A stretch of DNA of 5,949 bases, from NCBI GenBank assembly GCA_002727395.1, contig PBWY01000070.1, positions 1-5,949 of the forward strand. Reading direction: 5' to 3'. Numbering within the stretch: position 1 is the stretch's first letter; every line of letters starts with the position of its first letter. The position numbers and the translations under genes are program-made. Shown piece by piece: positions 1-5,206 of this stretch. Source of the stretch: Rhodospirillales bacterium. Its GTDB lineage: Bacteria; Pseudomonadota; Alphaproteobacteria; MPNO01; UBA2964. Below the pieces are notes generated by a model that saw only the letters and a program-made list of their open reading frames with translations, made no database searches and had not been told where the DNA came from.

Positions 1-127
1 CTAAACCAAGACCATGGCGGTCTCGCCTTTTAGAGGATCCAACCGCTGACTTTTCAGTCGTCCGACGCGCCCGCTTAAGCCAGGCATCAATATCCTCTAT
101 TGGTAAGGATTTATCTCGCTCGGTCAT
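1..127 (-). CDS. atpI: AtpI/AtpZ-family F1Fo ATP synthase accessory protein, N-terminal part only
   Basis: This is the first 42 codons of a protein that runs off the left edge of the window. It begins MTERDKSLPIEDIDAWL, continues as a charged, Arg/Lys-rich linker and is cut right after HGLGL. A short acidic then basic cytoplasmic N-terminus leading into a GLGLA-type motif before two transmembrane helices is the form I know from alphaproteobacterial AtpI/AtpZ proteins, which are encoded first in the Fo operon and are implicated in assembly of the ATP synthase c-ring and in ion supply. The membrane helices themselves lie outside the window, so the call rests on the N-terminus and on the place downstream of smc. 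The ATG at 127 is preceded by GAGAGG (139-144), 11 bases away, which is a rather distant ribosome site. In-frame TTG (151) and GTG (169) codons upstream are less likely starts. The gene lies 152 bases past the smc stop and probably has its own promoter there. Confidence 0.72.
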   Translation of the reverse strand, partial: MTERDKSLPIEDIDAWLKRARRTTEKSAVGSSKRRDRHGLGL

Positions 128-185
128 GCCTAGCCAAGCCTCTCGCGTCAATTGGTTTTTCGAATTCACCCTTCAAGGCGGTGGC

Positions 186-214
186 ACCTTAGGGTGGACC
201 TTTTACCCTGTCAA
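186..214 (-). promoter_or_regulatory. possible promoter of the atp operon
   Basis: On the minus strand a perfect TTGACA (214-209), preceded by CC as in the CTTGACA form common in alphaproteobacteria, is followed after 17 bases by TAAGGT (191-186), which matches TATAAT at only three of six positions. The predicted transcript would start near 179 and give a leader of about 50 bases before the atpI ATG at 127. The -35 box and spacing are good and the position is where an atp promoter is expected, but the -10 box is poor. This is inference from pattern only. Confidence 0.35.
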
Positions 215-268
215 GGCTCAAAAAAGGAAACCTAAGTCAATGATAAATAATGTTAAATTTTGGCCTTG
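212..268. repeat. bulged inverted repeat in the smc-atpI gap
   Basis: CAAGGCTCAAAA (212-223) and TTTTGGCCTTG (258-268) are reverse complements apart from one extra T, with a 34-base AT-rich loop. It begins 11 bases beyond the smc stop codon, which itself is followed by seven T residues on the minus strand (273-279). The loop is long and no U-tract follows the stem closely, so it is not a standard intrinsic terminator. It could weakly fold the 3' end of the smc message, or be chance. The left arm overlaps the TTGACA box of the possible atp promoter. Confidence 0.3.
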
Positions 269-279
269 TATTAAAAAAA

Positions 280-3200
280 CTATGCATTTTCACGAAGCTG
301 CTCTGCTGCTTGCAGATCAACGGAAACTAGTTGGGATACACCACGTTCGCTCATCGTAACACCAAACAATCTATCCATTCTAGCCATGGTCAACCGATGA
401 TGAGTGACGAGTAAGAATCTAGTATTTGTTTGGTCCGATATCTCTTGGATTAACTGACAAAACCTTTCCACATTTGCATCATCGAGAGGGGCATCGACCT
501 CGTCAAGAACGCAAATTGGGGCAGGGTTAGTTAAAAACACAGCAAAAAGTAATGCTATAGCCGTTAAAGCTTGTTCACCACCTGATAGAAGAGATAGGGT
601 CTGCATCTTTTTACCAGGCGGACTCGCCATTATTTCTAGTCCGGCTTCAAGTGGGTACTCCGCTTCTGTCAAAGATAGATATGCTTTGCCACCGCCAAAT
701 AAGCTAGTGAAGAGTTTGGTGAAATGATTGTTTACTTTTTTAAATGCATCTAAGAGGCGGGTGCGTCCCTCTCGGTTGAGGTTTGTTATTCCTTGACGAA
801 GTCTTGAAATTGCTGAAACGAGGTCCTCACGCTCAGAAACCATCACTTGAATACGCTCATTTAATTCAGTTGCTTCCTGTTCCGCACGTAAATTGATGGC
901 ACCCATATTATCACGCTCACGTTTTAAGCGTTCTACTCTGGTCTCCACCTGGTCAAGTGTGGGAAGTTTTTCGTCATCTAGAACTCCTGCTTCTGATAAA
1001 GCATTATCTGGCTCGCACATAATGCGTTCTTTGGCTCGTTCAAAGATCACTTCCAAAGCCTGATCAATTTGTTCCTTTGAAGCTTCACACCTGACACGGT
1101 CTTCGCGTTTTTCGCCTAAATTGACCTCGACTTCTCTCAAAATTTTGCTGGCGACAGATAAATTCTGCTCGCCTTGAGACAAATTATTCGCTGCATTTGT
1201 TCGGGCATCCTCTGCTTCTTTAATTTTTTGCAGTAGTCCAGTTCGTTGGATGGAAATTTCTTTTGGTTTTAGTCTCAGATTTTCCATAACAGATTCTGTT
1301 GAATTCATTCTCCCCTCAAGGGCACTAAGCTGTTCTTCGGCATTAACTATTCGGCTTAGCCATGAATTTTTACTCTCTATCATGTCTTCTAGGCGCTGTT
1401 TTCTGGAAGCAGCCTCTCCAATTATACGATCATAGTTACTCTGCTTCTCGGATGCTAAACTGCGGGCCTCAATCAGTTTTTTGCGCAACTCATTAGATTT
1501 TGTACGCCGTTCTTCGATACTTTTAATATTTAGCAGCTCATCGTTAGCCCGTTGGATTGAAACGTTCACTTCATGAAGGTCAGCTAGTAATGCTTCAGAA
1601 TTTTCCTTGGAAGAAATAATTTTTAATCTTGCCTCAGAAAGTGTACGGTTGCTAATAGCTTCTTTCTCGCGAGCTTCATGATACGCTCCCTCTGCTTCTC
1701 TCAGAGAATTCCTTCCAATCTTTTCGTTAGCAATAGCAACTTTGGATTCAGATGAGATTTTTTCAAATTCTTTTTTTGCTTGATTTAATATATCCTGAGA
1801 TTCAATGATTTTGGATCTTAGATTTTTCAAACGATTTCGCTGGGTTAATCTGACAGCGGAGCTTTTACTGGTTCCCCCGACAATAGTGAATCCATCCCAC
1901 CTCCATAAACCGCCTTTGGGGCTGACTAATCTTTGACCTTGAGATAGTTCTCCTGCTAATCGGTTTCCCTCCTCTTCATCTTCTACAATGCCGACCTGAG
2001 AGAGTCTGCGACTCAATTGGTTAGGTGCATCGATCACAGATGATAGAGGTCTCAAACCATTGGGCAGGGGTGGTAATGAAGAAAACGGGGTGAGAGTTTT
2101 CCAATGTATAGGAGCTTCTTGATTTAAGGGTGCATTTAAATCATCTCCCAATGCAGCCGATAAGGCTAGCTCATAGCCACTATCTACATTCAGAGAATCT
2201 ATCAAAGGGGGCCACAATAATGGGTCGCCAATTGTCAGCAAATCCTTAAGAGCGTCCTCTTCAGCTATCAACTTATTATAACTCGTCTCAGCGTCTTGAA
2301 CCTGCCTGCGTATAACACTCTCTGCTTTTAAAGAATCGATACGAATCTGTTCACATTTGTCCAGTGTTGAAATTGCTAAATCTAATTCTTTTCGCAGATT
2401 GTCTATTTTATACGCCAATGCGGTGTCGGTGGAATTATCCTTTATAAATTTCTCTGCGTTTTGGCGTTCTACTAGGAATTCCTCAAGCCGTTGATTCATC
2501 TTAGCCTGACGAGTTTTTGCTTCATTAATTTGTCGATTTAGAAACGTTTGTCGCGATTCATCCTCTGTAATCTTCCGCAAATAATCATTAGCAAATTGTT
2601 CAAGTTTTCGCACCTCTATATTTACGGTATTGAGGTATTGATTTGCGGTTTCGATGTTTTGTTCTTGATTATTCTTATGCTCTTCAATCGCACCAATTTC
2701 ATTATTAAGACGCACGACTGCTGTTTCGGCTTCTTTTTTAAGGTTGATCTCACGGTCTTGGTCATCTGAAATTTGCGCGATGCGCTTTACAAGTTCCTCA
2801 CGCTCTTCCTCTATGCGTGATTCTTCTCTCTCAAGTTGGGTGCGTGCGATGATCAGCCGTTGTAGAGCCGCGGCTTCTGCTGCCTCCTTTTCTCGAAGAG
2901 ACGGAACCTCGTTTGCAGCCTTTTCGCGGGCTGAAGTAGCTTTAGCGACTTCCATCGTGAGTTTTTGAACAGATTCTTCAGATTTAGATAACTTTTGGAT
3001 GGCGATTTTTTTTTCTGAAATTGTCTTCATCCACTGATGATGAATTGCTATGGCTTCAGCACGGCGGATGTGATCACCTAAATTTTTATAGCGTTTAGCT
3101 TGCCTTGCTTGCTTGTTAAGAGTTTTAAGTTGTTCTTCCAGTGCAGCTAAAACGTCATCTAACCTTTCGAGGTTTGTTTCGGCTGAACGCAAACGTAGCT

Positions 3201-3747
3201 CAGCTTCGTGTCTTCTAGAATGTAAACCGGTGATGCCTGCAGCCTCTTCTAAAAGGTTGCGTCGATCTGTCGGTTTAGAAGCGATGAGTGCCCCTATGCG
3301 CCCTTGGCTAACTAGTGCGGTAGACCTGGCTCCGGATGCGGCATCAGCAAAAAGGGTTTGTACGTCTTTAGCACGAACGTCTGTGCCATTCACGCGATAG
3401 TTTGACCCGTCACCTCGTCCTATCCGACGATTTACTTCAATCTCATCAGTTATATTATATTGGGCGGGCGCATTTCTGTCGGCGTTATCCATATATAAGG
3501 TAACTTCAGCGATATTACGAGCAGGGCGGCGATCAGTACCTCCAAAAATTACATCTTCCATTCCTCCTCCGCGCATATTTTTAGGAGATGTCTCTCCCAT
3601 TACCCAACGGAGTGCTTCAACAAGGTTTGATTTCCCGCAGCCATTTGGTCCAACCACGCCTGTAAGTCCAGGTTCAATCCATAGTTCAGTGGAGTCGACA
3701 AAAGACTTAAACCCGGTAAGTTTTAGTTTGGTAAATTGCACGTCCAC
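280..3747 (-). CDS. smc: chromosome partition/condensation protein SMC, complete
   Basis: SMC is a dimeric ATPase that organises and helps separate the chromosome, normally working with ScpA and ScpB, which are not in this window. The 1155-residue protein is full length for the alphaproteobacterial form. Seen in order: an N-terminal head with FKSF and the Walker A GPNGCGKS (33-40), the RGGGMEDVIFGG segment (59-70, including the conserved Arg59), the Q-loop VSQGRI (Gln148), a long charged coiled coil (about 180-500), the hinge (about 505-635), a returning coiled coil (about 640-990), then the C-terminal head with signature LSGGE (1054-1058), Walker B CVLDE (Asp1082, Glu1083) and the switch VTHH (His1116-His1117). 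All ATPase motifs are intact. The hinge is the variant containing LWPPLID and RLVSPKGGLWRWDGF that I associate with alphaproteobacteria. The start is GTG at 3747: AAGGA lies five bases upstream, a stop closes the frame just beyond, and the ATG at 3749 is out of frame. The gene follows dsbA after 32 bases and is probably cotranscribed with it. Confidence 0.97.
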   Translation of the reverse strand: MDVQFTKLKLTGFKSFVDSTELWIEPGLTGVVGPNGCGKSNLVEALRWVMGETSPKNMRGGGMEDVIFGGTDRRPARNIAEVTLYMDNADRNAPAQYNITDEIEVNRRIGRGDGSNYRVNGTDVRAKDVQTLFADAASGARSTALVSQGRIGALIASKPTDRRNLLEEAAGITGLHSRRHEAELRLRSAETNLERLDDVLAALEEQLKTLNKQARQAKRYKNLGDHIRRAEAIAIHHQWMKTISEKKIAIQKLSKSEESVQKLTMEVAKATSAREKAANEVPSLREKEAAEAAALQRLIIARTQLEREESRIEEEREELVKRIAQISDDQDREINLKKEAETAVVRLNNEIGAIEEHKNNQEQNIETANQYLNTVNIEVRKLEQFANDYLRKITEDESRQTFLNRQINEAKTRQAKMNQRLEEFLVERQNAEKFIKDNSTDTALAYKIDNLRKELDLAISTLDKCEQIRIDSLKAESVIRRQVQDAETSYNKLIAEEDALKDLLTIGDPLLWPPLIDSLNVDSGYELALSAALGDDLNAPLNQEAPIHWKTLTPFSSLPPLPNGLRPLSSVIDAPNQLSRRLSQVGIVEDEEEGNRLAGELSQGQRLVSPKGGLWRWDGFTIVGGTSKSSAVRLTQRNRLKNLRSKIIESQDILNQAKKEFEKISSESKVAIANEKIGRNSLREAEGAYHEAREKEAISNRTLSEARLKIISSKENSEALLADLHEVNVSIQRANDELLNIKSIEERRTKSNELRKKLIEARSLASEKQSNYDRIIGEAASRKQRLEDMIESKNSWLSRIVNAEEQLSALEGRMNSTESVMENLRLKPKEISIQRTGLLQKIKEAEDARTNAANNLSQGEQNLSVASKILREVEVNLGEKREDRVRCEASKEQIDQALEVIFERAKERIMCEPDNALSEAGVLDDEKLPTLDQVETRVERLKRERDNMGAINLRAEQEATELNERIQVMVSEREDLVSAISRLRQGITNLNREGRTRLLDAFKKVNNHFTKLFTSLFGGGKAYLSLTEAEYPLEAGLEIMASPPGKKMQTLSLLSGGEQALTAIALLFAVFLTNPAPICVLDEVDAPLDDANVERFCQLIQEISDQTNTRFLLVTHHRLTMARMDRLFGVTMSERGVSQLVSVDLQAAEQLRENA

Positions 3748-3752
3748 ATAAT

Positions 3753-3757
3753 TCCTT
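3753..3757 (-). promoter_or_regulatory. ribosome binding site fixing the GTG start of smc
   Basis: AAGGA on the minus strand stands five bases before GTG 3747. The nearby ATG at 3749 is in another frame and too close to this site. No other start codon lies upstream in the smc frame before the stop TAA at 3765-3763, so this site supports GTG initiation. It lies inside the 32-base gap after dsbA, which has room for little else. Confidence 0.7.
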
Positions 3758-3779
3758 GACTGTTAATATTTGATCACAG

Positions 3780-4481
3780 CTATCTTAGTAGTGGGGTGAT
3801 TACTGCTTTGAATTGTTTCGGAGATAATCCGCCGCTAAATCGCCGCCCATTGATAATGATGGTTGGTGTCGAATTTATTTCAAATAACTTATTCCCATCC
3901 AAACGTTGTTTTAGAATTGTATCTGCTATTGATTTGTTTTTGAGGCATCCATCAAAGTCTTTTTGTGTTAAGCCACCGAGCCGTGCGATCCGGGCTAAAG
4001 CCGACAAGGGTTGCGGGTCGTTTGTCCAGTTTGCTTGTTTAGAAAATAATATGTTGATAAAAGCAAAATATTTATTGCGCCCAGCACAACGCGCTAACAT
4101 TGAACCCGATAGCGCAAGCTGGTCTAAGGGAAAGTCGCGATAGACATATTTGATCTTTCCGGTTTCGATAAAATCTCTTTTTATCAAGGGAAAAGTAGTC
4201 TTGTGAAATTCCGCACAGTGGGGGCAAGTCAAAGATGAATATTCAATGACAGTTATGGGTGCATCGTTTTTTCCAAGAGCAAAATCACCTTTTTCAATAT
4301 CAAAATTTTTGAATATCGCATCAGGCCTTGGCACATTAATTTTCTCTGGGACAAACTCGGCTTTTGTAGGCTGAGATGAGAGACTTTTGGGATTGCTATC
4401 GTTGCCTATAATACTCTTTACTGAAATTATGGCACCAATTGCTACCATACCACCCACAACATAAACCCATATATTCGGCAT
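3780..4481 (-). CDS. membrane-anchored DsbA-family thiol:disulfide oxidoreductase
   Basis: This is a 233-residue thioredoxin-fold protein of the DsbA/BdbD type (thioredoxin_4-like), expected to form or shuffle disulfide bonds in periplasmic proteins. Residues 5-25 are a hydrophobic stretch (IWVYVVGGMVAIGAIISV) with no lipobox cysteine and no obvious signal-peptidase site, so it may be an uncleaved anchor. A linker to about residue 55 follows, then FALGKNDAPITVIEYSS and the active site Cys86-Pro-His-Cys89, the same CPHC as E. coli DsbA. The cis-proline loop is STPT (Pro206), followed by IIINGRRFSGG. Two further cysteines, Cys132 and Cys179, sit in the helical insertion and could form a second disulfide. 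I place the start at ATG 4481 because AGGAGGG lies four bases upstream; a longer frame to ATG 4547 adds 22 residues that would put a hydrophilic extension before the anchor. The gene lies 87 bases after dciA and 32 before smc. Its redox partner and substrates cannot be told from the window. Confidence 0.9.
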   Translation of the reverse strand: MPNIWVYVVGGMVAIGAIISVKSIIGNDSNPKSLSSQPTKAEFVPEKINVPRPDAIFKNFDIEKGDFALGKNDAPITVIEYSSLTCPHCAEFHKTTFPLIKRDFIETGKIKYVYRDFPLDQLALSGSMLARCAGRNKYFAFINILFSKQANWTNDPQPLSALARIARLGGLTQKDFDGCLKNKSIADTILKQRLDGNKLFEINSTPTIIINGRRFSGGLSPKQFKAVITPLLR

Positions 4482-4485
4482 ATTT

Positions 4486-4492
4486 CCCTCCT
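4486..4492 (-). promoter_or_regulatory. strong ribosome binding site of the dsbA-like gene
   Basis: AGGAGGG on the minus strand, four bases before ATG 4481, is the best Shine-Dalgarno match in the window. It decides the start in favour of 4481 over the upstream in-frame ATG at 4547, and suggests that this gene is translated more efficiently than its neighbours. Confidence 0.85.
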
Positions 4493-4501
4493 GAACACAA
4501 T

Positions 4502-4530
4502 ATATAGCGTAAACTGGGGTTGTTGGTCTA
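4502..4530 (-). promoter_or_regulatory. possible internal promoter for dsbA-smc
   Basis: In the dciA-dsbA gap the minus strand reads TAGACC (4530-4525), 17 bases, then CTATAT (4507-4502). The second box, within GCTATATA, is close to the -10 form reported for Caulobacter housekeeping promoters (GCTANAWC). The -35 box matches TTGACA/TTGACG at four of six positions. The transcript would begin near 4495, only about 15 bases before the dsbA ATG. A small stem, CGTG-TAAG-CACG (4537-4548), lies just upstream. If real, dsbA and smc can be expressed apart from dciA. Confidence 0.35.
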
Positions 4531-4568
4531 GCTTTGCGTGTAAGCACGTTAACTAAATTTTATGGAAA

Positions 4569-5099
4569 CTACTTTTGTAACTTTTGTTTACGAATATCGG
4601 CATTTAGCGCGATCCCCAGCATGTTAAGTGCATCGCGTAAATTTCGATCGGAAATTATTTTAGTTCTTGATTCGATTTCTTTTAAGTTTTTGTCCGGAAT
4701 ATTTTGATCTTTGGATATTTCAAGTTTTGAAGATAAATCCCGGGATGCAAGTTGCGTTATTGAGATTTTTTCTATTGCATCATATCCAAAGTAACTATTA
4801 ATTCGTTGAAGAATTACTGGCTCGTCATGCAGAAGTTGTAGGGCCGCGGGCCCGGACGCTGAAACATACAAAGTTCCACCTTGTCTTTTTCCATTTTTAA
4901 AAAGTATGTGTTTTGGTGTAGTGTCTAAGGCTAATTTATTCCCTATAATTTCTGGCCAGCAAGTAAGGATCTCTGGGTGCAAAAAGCCCCTATGATTGCT
5001 GAATTTTTTGCTAATTTGTGGTATTAGCTCGGAGATAGCCTGAGGACCTCGAGATGTTCTCTTGCCTAACTGTCTGTCCCTTTGCCTCTTTATAACCAT
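4569..5099 (-). CDS. dciA: DciA-like DUF721 protein (replicative helicase partner)
   Basis: This 176-residue basic protein carries a DUF721 domain, named DciA for its role in delivering or activating the DnaB replicative helicase in bacteria that lack DnaC/DnaI-type loaders. The domain runs from about residue 20 to 118. It shows the family pattern: a helix ending near PQISKKF, then LTCWPEIIGNKLA with its central Trp48, the strand pair around LYVSASGPAALQLLH, and a helix ending in INSYFGY before KISI. Residues 1-18 are Arg/Lys rich. Residues 119-176 form a charged tail that I do not recognise as a domain and that is probably partly disordered. The ATG at 5099 has only a weak ribosome site (GGA, six bases upstream), and its first base is shared with the stop of a five-codon frame upstream (TAATG). 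The gene opens the minus-strand cluster and is divergent from mutY. The family assignment is fairly sure; the helicase role here is inferred from relatives. Confidence 0.85.
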   Translation of the reverse strand: MVIKRQRDRQLGKRTSRGPQAISELIPQISKKFSNHRGFLHPEILTCWPEIIGNKLALDTTPKHILFKNGKRQGGTLYVSASGPAALQLLHDEPVILQRINSYFGYDAIEKISITQLASRDLSSKLEISKDQNIPDKNLKEIESRTKIISDRNLRDALNMLGIALNADIRKQKLQK

Positions 5100-5129
5100 T
5101 AGATGTCCGTCAGCATTAATAATTAAATA

Positions 5130-5159
5130 TTGGCTAAATGGAATAATTTAGCTTTTAAT
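5130..5159 (+). promoter_or_regulatory. possible mutY promoter
   Basis: TTGGCT (5130-5135) and TTTAAT (5154-5159) are separated by 18 bases. They match the housekeeping boxes at four and five of six positions. The transcript would start near 5166, giving a leader of about 40 bases that opens almost at once with the inverted repeat at 5171-5188. The spacer is largely filled by another inverted repeat (5133-5152). In AT-rich DNA such matches arise easily by chance. Confidence 0.38.
5133..5152. repeat. perfect 7+7 inverted repeat, possible operator
   Basis: GCTAAAT (5133-5139) and ATTTAGC (5146-5152) are exact reverse complements around six bases. The dyad lies within the divergent dciA-mutY region and occupies most of the spacer of the possible mutY promoter, overlapping its -35 box. 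Such a placement suits a dimeric regulator; activators of the MerR type bind dyads in promoter spacers. Four T residues follow the right arm, but the stem is AT-rich and no plus-strand gene lies upstream, so a terminator is unlikely. No binding protein can be named. Confidence 0.45.
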
Positions 5160-5188
5160 AAGATAGTTATTTGTTCAGATATGAACAA
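5160..5188 (-). promoter_or_regulatory. weak candidate promoter for dciA
   Basis: On the minus strand TTGTTC (5188-5183) and TATCTT (5165-5160) stand 17 bases apart, matching consensus boxes at three and four of six positions. A promoter is required somewhere in this 107-base region if dciA heads its transcript, and this is the best pair I could find by eye. Its -35 box lies in the right arm of the 5171-5188 inverted repeat, so one bound protein could affect both directions. Confidence 0.22.
5171..5188. repeat. perfect 7+7 inverted repeat ahead of the mutY ribosome site
   Basis: TTGTTCA (5171-5177) and TGAACAA (5182-5188) are exact reverse complements around GATA. In RNA this would be a 7-base-pair stem with a four-base loop ending two bases before the Shine-Dalgarno sequence AGGGAAGAG. 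In DNA it is an 18-base dyad suited to a dimeric regulator. It contains GTTC and GAAC half-sites, but in an inverted arrangement six bases apart, not the GTTC-N7-GTTC direct repeat known for alphaproteobacterial LexA. Its role is unknown. Confidence 0.5.
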
Positions 5189-5190
5189 GC

Positions 5191-5199
5191 AGGGAAGAG
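5191..5199 (+). promoter_or_regulatory. ribosome binding site supporting a TTG start for mutY
   Basis: AGGGAAGAG ends seven bases before TTG 5207. The first in-frame ATG (5237) has no purine-rich site at a useful distance, its upstream sequence being ATATTAGCCAAA. The TTG start also gives an N-terminus of about 17 residues before the conserved WYD, close to the usual MutY length. Confidence 0.65.
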
Positions 5200-5206
5200 A
5201 TTTGTA

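Noticed and set aside
126..359. 77-codon plus-strand frame across the smc-atpI gap
   Set aside because: It overlaps the smc 3' end and the atpI start on the other strand, resembles no known family and has no ribosome site.
3113..3400. 95-codon plus-strand frame opposite the smc 5' part
   Set aside because: Its Ser/Arg/Ala-rich composition is typical of antisense to a coiled coil, and the SMC frame explains this DNA fully.
3796..4143. 115-codon plus-strand frame inside the dsbA-like gene
   Set aside because: It is an antisense shadow of a gene with clear DsbA motifs; the peptide has no recognisable domain.
4482..4547. Upstream start (ATG 4547) for the dsbA-like gene
   Set aside because: The additional 22 residues have no good ribosome site and would displace the N-terminal hydrophobic segment; AGGAGGG clearly marks ATG 4481.
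5116..5126. CtrA-type site (TTAATAATTAA)
   Set aside because: The TTAA halves are three bases apart instead of the seven of the known CtrA site; it is a simple AT-rich palindrome.
5133..5156. Intrinsic terminator (stem followed by TTTT)
   Set aside because: The stem is AT-rich, only four T residues follow, and no plus-strand gene ends upstream of it.
5171..5188. LexA (SOS) box ahead of mutY
   Set aside because: The alphaproteobacterial LexA site is a GTTC-N7-GTTC direct repeat; here the halves are inverted with six bases between, so only a generic operator or hairpin is claimed.
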